Shown: positions 44,727 to 53,117 of the stretch, piece after piece | Layout of the letters: each line of letters starts with the position of its first letter | Position numbering within the stretch: position 1 is the stretch's first letter | DNA from: Porphyromonas sp. COT-290 OH3588 | Lineage (GTDB): Bacteria; Bacteroidota; Bacteroidia; Bacteroidales; Porphyromonadaceae | Length of the DNA: 64,000 bases | Reading direction: 5' to 3' | Assembly: GCF_000769075.1 (NCBI RefSeq) | Contig: NZ_JRFC01000038.1 | Location: 202 to 64,201, forward strand | Made by a program: the position numbers and the translations under genes | The notes under the pieces: generated by a model | Databases searched by the model: none | The model's input: only the letters and a program-made list of their open reading frames with translations | Told to the model about the DNA's origin: nothing

Positions 44727-47003
44727 ATGACCAAATATAGAGGTATAGCGTCCATAGTTTTCTACATTATACTCCTAATTCTTTTCGTCGGAGCCACTTG
44801 GCTTACCCTAACGTATGGGGCAAGTCTAAGCCCCAGTCAGGCAACGAGCACAGCACCAGGCACACTGCCAGAGGCGTTTACCGTCTTCAGTGAGAGCGTT
44901 CAGCACCACATGAGCTCGACCATTGGCCTACTTCTGATGCAGATTTTGGTCATACTTATAGCGGCAAGAGGCATGGGCTGGCTCTTTCGCAAGATTCATC
45001 AACCTGCAGTAATCGGAGAGATTGTCGCAGGTATCCTGCTCGGCCCATCACTTCTAGGCAAGGTTTCTCCTGAGCTATTCAACTATATCTTCCCCTCTAG
45101 TAGCATCTCCAATATACAGTTGTTGAGCAATTTTGGGTTAATACTCTTTATGTTCGCTGTGGGCATGGAGCTACGCCTATCGGACATCAAGGAGCGACTC
45201 CGCTCTAGCCTCATCATCAGCCATGCTGGGATATTCCTACCCTTTGCTCTATCCTTTCCTCTAAGTCTATATATCTACCCGAAATACGCAGCCGAATACA
45301 CCTCCTTCTTACCCTTTGCTCTCTTCGTTGGCATCGCAATGAGCATCACGGCTTTCCCCGTGCTAGCTCGCATTATACAGGAGAACAACCTACTACGCAA
45401 ACCTCTCGGCAAGCTCTCTCTCTCCACTGCAGCCGCTAGTGATATCACAGCTTGGCTAATGCTGGCAGCGATTATCGCTATCAGCCAGAGCGGGAGTATG
45501 CTTAGCTCTGTCTACAATCTGGCATTCCTCATTCTCTATGTGCTGATTATGTTCGGGGTTATTCGTCCACTCTTCCGAATAGCAGGCAAGGTGTACGACA
45601 ACACTGAAGTTATCGGACATACGCTAGTGGGGGTAATCTTTATCCTTCTGCTCCTATCGTCCTATGTGACGGAGCTCTTGAGCATGCATGCTCTCTTTGG
45701 AGCATTTATTCTTGGGCTTGTTATGCCAGAAGATCTATCGTTTCGTAAGATCATTACGGACAAGGTGGAAGACGTTTCTCTACTACTCTTCCTACCTCTC
45801 TTCTTCGTTTCGAGCGGACTACAGACAGAGCTGGGTCTGATTGATAGCCCAGAGATGTGGGTGATGCTAGCCGTATTCACGGCAATTGCGGTAGTGGGCA
45901 AAGTGCTTGGAACCTATGTTTCGGCTCGTGCTTGCGGAGAGAAACCCAAAGAAAGTCTATACCTCGGAGCCTTTATGAATACTCGTGGGCTCATGGAGCT
46001 GGTTGTACTCGCCATTGGGTACGAAATGGAGATCCTCCCTCCCTCTATATATGTCGTTTTGGTGTTGATGACGGTAATCACGACGGTAATGACGATGCCG
46101 ATGGTTCACCTGATCAATAAGGTATATGAATGGCGCAAGCATCGAGGCAAAAAGCCACACGTCAAACACCCTGATCAGTACAGTGCACTGCTCTCTTTCG
46201 GGCGCCCACAGTCGGGAGCGACTCTGCTGCGCCTAACAGATCAGCTCCTGCGTCGAGGCGATAAGCATCCGCACGTTACGGCTCTGCACATCACGACCAA
46301 CAAGAGCATTAACACCATTGATGCCGACAAGTATTTCCATGACAACTTCCTACCTCTGAGCCAAGAAGCCGAGAAACTCAACCAAATGGTTGCCCTAGAC
46401 TATCAAGTAGCCGACAGTGTAGAGGAGGCAATCATTGACAAACTCAAGCAGGAGCGGTTTAACTTACTAATCGTTGGTGCTGGGATCCGACTCTCGGACG
46501 ATGCCAACGACCGTGCAGCTATCTCGATGCGGGATAAACTTAGTCACCGCATTGGTTCTCTCTCTGTCGCTACAACCGAGCGACTACTCTCTATCCGCAA
46601 CCTCGTGCGTGACAAGATGCAGTACTTCATAGACCATGCACCCTGTTCGGTAGCTATCCTATTGGGAAGAGATTACTCAATGCCCAAGCGAATACTCCTC
46701 TGCGTAGAGAGCGAAGCAGATATGCGCTTGCTCGCATACGCCCGCACCCTAGCAGAGAATAATCAAGCTTATCTTGATCTACACAGCTCCAACAAACAGA
46801 CAAGTTGGGGCAATCTACACCAGAGTGAGCGCATCGTTTCTAGCGATCTCTGCGTCACCGATGCCTTGATGGAGGGCTACGACCTGCTCGTGGTCAGCCA
46901 CGAAGAATGGATGCGTAGCTACGACAACGCCCCCGAAACACTTGCTTGCCTACCATCTACGCTCATTATGAGCCTAAAAAATGGGTACTCTCTAGATAAG
47001 TAA
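44727..47003 (+). CDS. Cation/proton antiporter (CPA2) with C-terminal UspA-like domains
   Basis: The 758-residue product has twelve or so membrane segments in residues 10-470, with CPA2 features (HQPAVIGEIVAGILLGPSLLG; FMFAVGMELRLSDIKERL; AMSITAFPVLARII; AASDITAWLMLA; MNTRGLMELVVLAIG). The AASDITAW stretch holds the aspartate that replaces the usual ion-binding pair. The final 280 residues look like two UspA-like domains (LLIVGAGIRLSDDAND; LLCVESEADMRLLAYA), probably regulatory and nucleotide-binding. Such proteins exchange Na+ or K+ for protons. It precedes glgB by 31 bases. Confidence 0.88.
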   Translation: MTKYRGIASIVFYIILLILFVGATWLTLTYGASLSPSQATSTAPGTLPEAFTVFSESVQHHMSSTIGLLLMQILVILIAARGMGWLFRKIHQPAVIGEIVAGILLGPSLLGKVSPELFNYIFPSSSISNIQLLSNFGLILFMFAVGMELRLSDIKERLRSSLIISHAGIFLPFALSFPLSLYIYPKYAAEYTSFLPFALFVGIAMSITAFPVLARIIQENNLLRKPLGKLSLSTAAASDITAWLMLAAIIAISQSGSMLSSVYNLAFLILYVLIMFGVIRPLFRIAGKVYDNTEVIGHTLVGVIFILLLLSSYVTELLSMHALFGAFILGLVMPEDLSFRKIITDKVEDVSLLLFLPLFFVSSGLQTELGLIDSPEMWVMLAVFTAIAVVGKVLGTYVSARACGEKPKESLYLGAFMNTRGLMELVVLAIGYEMEILPPSIYVVLVLMTVITTVMTMPMVHLINKVYEWRKHRGKKPHVKHPDQYSALLSFGRPQSGATLLRLTDQLLRRGDKHPHVTALHITTNKSINTIDADKYFHDNFLPLSQEAEKLNQMVALDYQVADSVEEAIIDKLKQERFNLLIVGAGIRLSDDANDRAAISMRDKLSHRIGSLSVATTERLLSIRNLVRDKMQYFIDHAPCSVAILLGRDYSMPKRILLCVESEADMRLLAYARTLAENNQAYLDLHSSNKQTSWGNLHQSERIVSSDLCVTDALMEGYDLLVVSHEEWMRSYDNAPETLACLPSTLIMSLKNGYSLDK

Positions 47004-47034
47004 TATAAATCTAACGATATATCTCAATTTAATT

Positions 47035-49041
47035 ATGATGAGATTAACAGAACAAGATCCTTGGCTCAAGCCATACGAAGAACGAATTCAGAAGCGAAAC
47101 GAGTTTACCCTAGCTCGAGAACGCTCCCTTACACAAGGTGGGCATATCAGCTTGGTGGACTTTGCCAGTGGTCATCTGCACTATGGACTACACCGAGATG
47201 ACAAGGGCTGTTGGGTGCTAAGAGAATTCCTCCCGGGAGCCACCGAGATCTACCTCATAGGTTCTTTCAACGACTGGCAATGTATGCCGGTCTATCGGCT
47301 CAATCGCTTAGATGACTATGGAGATTGGGAGCTGAAGCTATCGGCCAGCACCCTCAAGCATGGAGATCACTATCGCCTATTCGTCATTTGGGGCTATGGT
47401 AGTGGAGAGCGTATCCCAGCTTGGGCTAGGCGCGTGGTGCAGGATCAGCAGACAGGGATCTTCAGTGCTCAAGTTTGGGCTCCCGAGGCAGAATATACTT
47501 TTGTACACACACGCCCTGTGGCTGACGACAAACCTCTGACGATCTATGAGTGCCATGTCGGTATGTCTAGTGAGGAGGGCAAAGTTGCCACTTACGACGA
47601 GTTTAGAGAAAATATACTGCCACGCATTGCAGCTCTGGGCTACAATGCAATACAGCTGATGGCAGTTCAGGAGCACCCCTACTATGGTTCATTTGGCTAT
47701 CATGTATCCAACTTCTTCGCTCCTAGCAGTCGCTTCGGCACTCCAGAGGAGCTCAAGGCACTCATTGATGCAGCACATGGTTTGGGACTGCGTGTCATCA
47801 TGGATCTTGTACATAGCCATGCCGTCAAGAATGAAGTAGAGGGGCTAGCACGCTACGACGGCTCTCGTACACTTTTCTTCCACGAAGGGCCACGAGGCGA
47901 ACACCCTGCATGGGACTCGCTATGCTTCGACTACGGGCGCAATAGCGTGATCCATTTCCTACTATCGAACTGTAAGTACTGGCTCGAGGAGTTCAACTTC
48001 GACGGCTTCCGCTTCGATGGTGTATCCAGTATGCTGTACTACAACCATGGTCTAGGAGAGAGCTTCACTTCTTACGCCGACTACTTCAATGGTCATCAGG
48101 ACGCCGACGCTATGGCTTACCTAGCCATTGCCAATAGGCTCATTCATCAGATCCGCCCCGATGCTATTACCATCGCCGAGGAGGTAAGCGGTATGCCCGG
48201 CTTGGCTGCTCCGTTTGAAGACGGAGGCTTTGGCTTCGATTATCGTCTAGCCATGAATATCCCTGACTTCTGGACACGCATCGCTCGCGACTATACAGAC
48301 GAGCAGTGGAGCCCGGGGGAGATTTGGCACCAACTGACCAACCGCCGCAAGGACGAGCGTACGATCAGCTATGCGGAGAGCCACGACCAAGCACTCGTAG
48401 GGGACAAGACTCTTATTTTCCGCCTTGCAGACGCAGAGATGTATTGGCACATGGGGCGTATGCAGCGTAGCCTAGGTGTGGATCGTGCCGTAGCCCTACA
48501 CAAGATGATTCGCCTAGCTACCGCAGGCACACTCAACGGTGGTTACCTCAACTTCATGGGCAATGAGTTTGGCCACCCAGAGTGGATCGACTTCCCAAGA
48601 CAGGGTAATAACTGGTCCTATCACTACGCACGTAGACAGTGGAGCCTAGCGGATAACAAGGATCTACTCTATCACGATCTCGAGAGCTTCGACAGGGCCA
48701 TGATTTCCTTGATTAGCCAGCAGCCCAACCTAGCTAATGAGCCTCTAGTAGAGCACTGGATTGGCGAAGAGGATCAGGTACTTTGCTTCAGCCGTGGAGA
48801 TCTATTCTTCATTTTCAACTTCTCCCCTACTCAGTCGCATGCGGACTATGAGTTCCGCCTACCCCACGGCACTTACGAGATCGAGCTAGACACAGATGCG
48901 GTAGAGTTTGGAGGCTTTGGCAATAACGATGCTACAGTTAAGCATCAGGCCATCTGCGACGGCTCAACAGAGGACGAAAACTGCCTAATCCGCCTCTACT
49001 TACCGGCTCGCTCTGCCCTTGTGGTTAGGCGTAAACAATAA
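47035..49041 (+). CDS. glgB: 1,4-alpha-glucan branching enzyme (GH13)
   Basis: The enzyme makes alpha-1,6 branches in glycogen. The 668-residue product has an N-terminal CBM48-like domain (about 35-150; FLPGATEIYLIGSFNDW), the GH13 barrel with the conserved regions VIMDLVHSHA, GFRFDGVSSM (nucleophile aspartate), TIAEEVSGMP (acid/base glutamate) and YAESHDQALVGDKT, and a C-terminal beta domain. The domain order and the eukaryote-like GLGESF stretch fit branching enzyme of the GH13_8 type. It is 31 bases after the antiporter and before a terminator. It complements the glycogen operon at 32980-37570. Confidence 0.93.
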   Translation: MMRLTEQDPWLKPYEERIQKRNEFTLARERSLTQGGHISLVDFASGHLHYGLHRDDKGCWVLREFLPGATEIYLIGSFNDWQCMPVYRLNRLDDYGDWELKLSASTLKHGDHYRLFVIWGYGSGERIPAWARRVVQDQQTGIFSAQVWAPEAEYTFVHTRPVADDKPLTIYECHVGMSSEEGKVATYDEFRENILPRIAALGYNAIQLMAVQEHPYYGSFGYHVSNFFAPSSRFGTPEELKALIDAAHGLGLRVIMDLVHSHAVKNEVEGLARYDGSRTLFFHEGPRGEHPAWDSLCFDYGRNSVIHFLLSNCKYWLEEFNFDGFRFDGVSSMLYYNHGLGESFTSYADYFNGHQDADAMAYLAIANRLIHQIRPDAITIAEEVSGMPGLAAPFEDGGFGFDYRLAMNIPDFWTRIARDYTDEQWSPGEIWHQLTNRRKDERTISYAESHDQALVGDKTLIFRLADAEMYWHMGRMQRSLGVDRAVALHKMIRLATAGTLNGGYLNFMGNEFGHPEWIDFPRQGNNWSYHYARRQWSLADNKDLLYHDLESFDRAMISLISQQPNLANEPLVEHWIGEEDQVLCFSRGDLFFIFNFSPTQSHADYEFRLPHGTYEIELDTDAVEFGGFGNNDATVKHQAICDGSTEDENCLIRLYLPARSALVVRRKQ

Positions 49042-49080
49042 TATACTTAGAGAGGAGCAACCTCCTCTATCAACCTCTAG

Positions 49081-49130
49081 ACCCCACCAATGGAGTTCGT
49101 CAGTCGGCGCTCCGTTGGTGGGGTTCTCTA
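49081..49130 (+). terminator. Intrinsic terminator of glgB
   Basis: ACCCCACCAATGGAG pairs with CTCCGTTGGTGGGGT (one G-T) and is followed by TCTCTATTTC. Confidence 0.8.
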
Positions 49131-49227
49131 TTTCTGTATGCCACTGACGGAGCATTCTGCGAAATTAGGGTATCAAGTAAAAGTTTATTTCTGAGTCGCT
49201 TAGTTATTTATTTGTACAGAATTGTAT

Positions 49228-49235
49228 TATTTTTG
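49228..49235 (+). promoter_or_regulatory. -7 box (TATTTTTG) for the second TonB receptor
   Basis: Exact TAnnTTTG about 50 bases upstream of the ATG at 49283. Confidence 0.5.
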
Positions 49236-49282
49236 TCGTATAAAGCAGACTATCCTAGCATCGGCTTGGGAAAAGATTTGCT

Positions 49283-51697
49283 ATGAAGTTTCAATTTATA
49301 ACGACTAAAGAGATGAGGCTATACACACTGCTAGCCCTGCTTTTGCTTCTGACTTATCACGGTTTTGCTCAAACAGGTATCATACAAGGACGTGTTTTCA
49401 ACGACAAGAACAACGAACCTCTCGAGTTCGCTACGGTACAAGTACAGGGTACAACGCTCGGTACGACGACTTCTCTAGAGGGGACCTTCACGATTAAGGG
49501 CATCAAACCGGGCTTCTGCAAGGTGGTAGTCAGTATGATCGGCTTCGAAACCACAATCTCGGAGGAGCTACAAGTCATGGGCAACCAAACAACGTTTGTA
49601 GACATCATGGTTAGCGAAGCCTCCACGATGCTACGTGAGGTGTTCGTTCGTCCCAATCTACTACTTAGACCTACGGAGAGCCCTCTCTCCGTCCTCACAC
49701 TCGGTGTCCAGCAGATCGAGAAGAGTGCTGGAGCCAACCGAGATGTCTCCAAGCTAGTGCAGACGCTACCCGGCGTAGGGGCGACGGCTCCCAATCGCAA
49801 TGACCTCATCGTGCGTGGTGGGGGACCTGCGGAGAATGTTTTTTACCTCGATGGCATCGAGATCCCAGTGATCAATCACTTCGCTACTCAAGGCGCCTCG
49901 GGGGGCGTGGTCGGCATCATCAATCCCGACTTCGTGCGCGAGATCAGCTTCTACACGGGAGCTTTCCCAGCCAGCAGACCCAATACTCTGAGCTCGGTGA
50001 TGGAGATCAAACAAAAAGACGGTAGCAAAGACAAGATACACACCAAAGTAGCCATAGGGGCATCGGACGCAGGAGTGACCCTAGACGGCCCTATCGGCAA
50101 AGACGCCTCCTTCATCGTGTCTGCTAGACAGTCCTATCTACAATGGCTGTTTAAGCTAATTGGGCTACCGTTCTTGCCGACCTACAATGACTTCCAAGCC
50201 AAATACAAATGGCGCATCAATGCTCACAACGAGATTACAGTCATTGGTCTAGGGGCTATCGACAAGATGCGCCTGAACAGAAATCTGGAGCAAACGGGGA
50301 CAGAGGCACAGAAGTATCTACTGAGCTATCTGCCCGAATACAACCAATGGAACTATACTTTTGGGCTTGTCTACAAGCACTACGGCAAACGCTTCGTAGA
50401 TAGCTGGATCCTAAGTCGCAATATGATGCGTAACGGCGGAGTGAAGCACAAGGATAACGACAAGTCTGCACCCAAAATATCGGACTATCAATCGGACGAA
50501 GCCGAGATCAAACTACGCTACGAGCGCAACTACACGACACTACCGTTTAAGCTCAATCTAGGGGCAGGCATCAAGTACAGTAGCTACATCAATGACGTCT
50601 ATCGCCTAAAGTTTGCCTCGGGACGAGTTATACCTTTTGAGTATCGCAGCCATATAGATCTATTCTCCTACCAAGCCTTCGCACAAGCGTCGGATCAGTA
50701 CCTAGACGATCGCCTCAAGGTGTCACTAGGGGTCAATATGGTCGGGAATACCTTTACCGCCAGTATGAGCAACCCGCTCAAGCAGATATCTCCTAGGCTC
50801 TCACTCTCGTATGCCTTCTCCGAAGATCTAGATATCAATGCCAATGTAGGTCGGTACGCCATGCCTCCCTCCTACACAACTATGGGATACAAAAACGCCG
50901 AGGGCATCTACGTCAATCGCAGTGATATGCTCAAGTACATTACCTCCAATCAGGCGATTGTGGGTATGGAGTACCACCCGGGCGACTTCCTTCGCTTCTC
51001 GGTAGAGGGCTTCTATAAGCAATATAGCCAATACCCAATCTCTTTGGCCGACGGCATTAGTCTAGCGAGCAAGGGTGTGGACTATGGGCAGGTAGGCGAT
51101 GAGGCAGTTATTTCCACGGGTGAGGGCAGAGCCTATGGTATGGAGGCAGTGGCCAAGCTCATGAGCTGGCGCAACATTGACTTAACAGCCTCGTACACCC
51201 TCTTCTGGAGTGAGTTTACAGACAAGAAAGGCACCTATCGCCCCTCCTCTTGGGATACGAGGCATATCCTCAACCTCACCACAAGCTACAAGCTACCCAA
51301 AGGGTGGTATCTCTCGGCACGCTGGCGATATATCGGCGGAGCCCCCTACTCTCCCATTGATATGGAGCGATCCACCGACAAGGCCGCTTGGTCTATCACC
51401 AACCAAGCCTACACAGACTATGAGCGATTCAATACGTTGCGCCTAGATGATGCTCATCAGCTAGACGTGCGTCTGGACAAAGAGTTCTACTTCAAGCGCT
51501 GGATGCTCAACCTCTATGTTGATGTGCAGAATGCCTATCTAAGCAATACACCTTCGGAGCCTATATATACCAATCGGGATACTCAAGGACGTGTGATGGA
51601 CGACCCCAATTCGCCCCAAACCAAACAGCTACTGCGCCCCTTGGTCTACTATAGCGGTACGATTCTACCCACGGTAGGCATTATGGTCAAGTTCTAA
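49283..51697 (+). CDS. TonB-dependent receptor with carboxypeptidase-regulatory domain
   Basis: The 804-residue product has a signal peptide (MRLYTLLALLLLLTYHGFAQ; an alternative ATG at 49313 begins directly at MRLYTLL), a carboxypeptidase-regulatory-like domain (about 31-115; GRVFNDKNNEPLEFATVQV), a plug (about 120-230; LVQTLPGVGATAPNRNDLIVRGG, VFYLDGIEIPV) and a barrel. The plug GGGPAENVFYLDGIEIPVINHF resembles the broad Bacteroidetes receptors for iron chelates or peptides. Substrate unknown. No SusD-like partner follows, so it is not a SusCD pair. A lone gene. Confidence 0.85.
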   Translation: MKFQFITTKEMRLYTLLALLLLLTYHGFAQTGIIQGRVFNDKNNEPLEFATVQVQGTTLGTTTSLEGTFTIKGIKPGFCKVVVSMIGFETTISEELQVMGNQTTFVDIMVSEASTMLREVFVRPNLLLRPTESPLSVLTLGVQQIEKSAGANRDVSKLVQTLPGVGATAPNRNDLIVRGGGPAENVFYLDGIEIPVINHFATQGASGGVVGIINPDFVREISFYTGAFPASRPNTLSSVMEIKQKDGSKDKIHTKVAIGASDAGVTLDGPIGKDASFIVSARQSYLQWLFKLIGLPFLPTYNDFQAKYKWRINAHNEITVIGLGAIDKMRLNRNLEQTGTEAQKYLLSYLPEYNQWNYTFGLVYKHYGKRFVDSWILSRNMMRNGGVKHKDNDKSAPKISDYQSDEAEIKLRYERNYTTLPFKLNLGAGIKYSSYINDVYRLKFASGRVIPFEYRSHIDLFSYQAFAQASDQYLDDRLKVSLGVNMVGNTFTASMSNPLKQISPRLSLSYAFSEDLDINANVGRYAMPPSYTTMGYKNAEGIYVNRSDMLKYITSNQAIVGMEYHPGDFLRFSVEGFYKQYSQYPISLADGISLASKGVDYGQVGDEAVISTGEGRAYGMEAVAKLMSWRNIDLTASYTLFWSEFTDKKGTYRPSSWDTRHILNLTTSYKLPKGWYLSARWRYIGGAPYSPIDMERSTDKAAWSITNQAYTDYERFNTLRLDDAHQLDVRLDKEFYFKRWMLNLYVDVQNAYLSNTPSEPIYTNRDTQGRVMDDPNSPQTKQLLRPLVYYSGTILPTVGIMVKF

Positions 51698-51744
51698 GAC
51701 TCCTTGGGGGCCACGAGCATAGGGCCGATTGGGGTACAAACTTC

Positions 51745-52085
51745 ATCGAAATTGTAAAATTTATCACATCTATCTCTCTGCTCTGCATCTCGATTGACAG
51801 GGCTATGTAGAGAAATCTATGGGAAGACTTTTTTGGATTGTAGGACTAATCGCCAGAGATTAGTCCTACAATCCAAAAAGATTGATGGGAAGAAAATACC
51901 AAAACCTAGCCCAGCATGTATCGGCCCAGCCCTCAAAAAGACTATACCTCTAAAAACAAGCTACTTACAAAAGCATCGTTTAAGGGGTTATCTACACCTC
52001 GATGGTAGCAGAGTGTCCCAATAGGGGTCGTGCCCGTGTAGAGCCTGCTAGGGGGCAAATACACGATTTGCCTTTTTTCGTCCAA
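51745..52085 (+). repeat. Intergenic repeat family, copy 4, with a perfect hairpin
   Basis: Landmarks: GAAATTGTAAAATTTAT (about 51749-51765), GGACTAATCG (51843-51852), GATTGATGGGAAGAAAA (51880-51896) and GAGCCTGCTAGGGGGC AAATAC (about 52039-52060). A perfect 22-bp hairpin lies at 51830-51879, bounded by direct repeats ATGGGAAGA (51819-51827, 51885-51893). The -7 box of xseB lies 100 bases further on. Confidence 0.65.
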
Positions 52086-52183
52086 TAAATCTATCGAGTC
52101 ATTCGGGCTACTCAAACGTAAGTGATAAGTGTAAAAATCTGAATACATCTATTTGCCTGCACGGCTCATCTTGGTGATTTGTC

Positions 52184-52191
52184 TAACTTTG
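52184..52191 (+). promoter_or_regulatory. -7 box (TAACTTTG) for xseB-ispD-recG
   Basis: Exact TAnnTTTG about 33 bases upstream of the xseB ATG. Confidence 0.55.
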
Positions 52192-52223
52192 TACCTAGAG
52201 CAAAATAAGACTACACTGCAAGT

Positions 52224-52427
52224 ATGAAAGAAATGACCTACGCCGAGGCATCGCAGCGCCTAGAGGTAATTGTGCGTCGCATCGAGCACGAAAGCCCCGA
52301 TGTAGACGAGCTAACTAAACTCGTGGCCGAGGCCGTGAAGCTAACAAAGTTCTGCCGAGAGAAACTCACCAAAGCAGACAAACAGCTAGCCGACCTAATG
52401 GCTCAGCTAGAAGATAATAACGAATAG
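52224..52427 (+). CDS. xseB: Exodeoxyribonuclease VII small subunit
   Basis: The 67-residue helical protein (MTYAEASQRLEVIVRRIE; DVDELTKLVAEAVKL; CREKLTKADKQLADL) has the length and spacing of XseB, which partners XseA to degrade single-stranded DNA. xseA is not in the window. The next gene starts 3 bases after its stop, so it is co-transcribed with ispD. Confidence 0.9.
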   Translation: MKEMTYAEASQRLEVIVRRIEHESPDVDELTKLVAEAVKLTKFCREKLTKADKQLADLMAQLEDNNE

Positions 52428-52430
52428 GCC

Positions 52431-53102
52431 ATGCAAGCGAGGTACGCTATCGTCGTAGCTGGCGGGCAAGGGCTACGCATGGGCACCGATATCCCCAAGC
52501 AGTTCCTCATACTAGGCGGGAGGCCTGTGCTGATGCACACGCTAGAGCAGTTCGCTGGGTGCGAGCAGATCACGCTAGCACTCCCCAAGGGACAGATCGA
52601 CTACTGGCACGAGCTATGTCGCCAGCACGACTTTGGCCTCGAACATCGTATCTGCTTGGGCGGGGCTACGAGGTTCCACTCCGTACAGAATGCCCTACAA
52701 ACGCTACAAGGCAAGTCGGGTTGCGTGGCCGTACACGACGGAGTGCGCCCTTTCATTCATAAGTCCGTGATCGATGCTTGCTTTGCCGAGGCCGAGCGCA
52801 GTGGCGCTGCTCTACCATATATTGCCGTCACCGACAGCCTCAGACAGCTTACAACGACTAGCTCCAAGGCCGTACCTCGAAGCGAATTTGTCGCCGTCCA
52901 GACCCCACAGGTCTTCGACCTAGGACGGCTCATTACGGCCTATCGTCAGGATTTCTCCCCCACCTTCACAGACGATGCCTCGGTCTACGAGACGGCTAGG
53001 CTAGGCGAGATCGCCCTAGTAGAGGGGAATGTGGAGAACATCAAAATAACTAGTCCGCAAGACCTTGCTACCGCCGAGTATATCCTAGGCAAACAGCTGT
53101 AA
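52431..53102 (+). CDS. ispD: 2-C-methyl-D-erythritol 4-phosphate cytidylyltransferase
   Basis: IspD makes 4-diphosphocytidyl-2-C-methyl-D-erythritol, third step of the non-mevalonate isoprenoid pathway. The 223-residue product has the nucleotide-binding AGGQGLRMGTDIPKQFL (11-27), VAVHDGVRPFI (about 102-112) and the C-terminal DDASVYE...NIKITSPQDL. Second gene of xseB-ispD-recG; the pairing with recG is common in Bacteroidetes as far as I recall. Confidence 0.96.
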   Translation: MQARYAIVVAGGQGLRMGTDIPKQFLILGGRPVLMHTLEQFAGCEQITLALPKGQIDYWHELCRQHDFGLEHRICLGGATRFHSVQNALQTLQGKSGCVAVHDGVRPFIHKSVIDACFAEAERSGAALPYIAVTDSLRQLTTTSSKAVPRSEFVAVQTPQVFDLGRLITAYRQDFSPTFTDDASVYETARLGEIALVEGNVENIKITSPQDLATAEYILGKQL

Positions 53103-53117
53103 CCCTCTGCCTACCCT

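Noticed and set aside
49369-49809. 146-codon frame on the - strand
   Set aside because: Antisense to the signal, regulatory and plug domains of the second TonB receptor; serine- and arginine-rich shadow.
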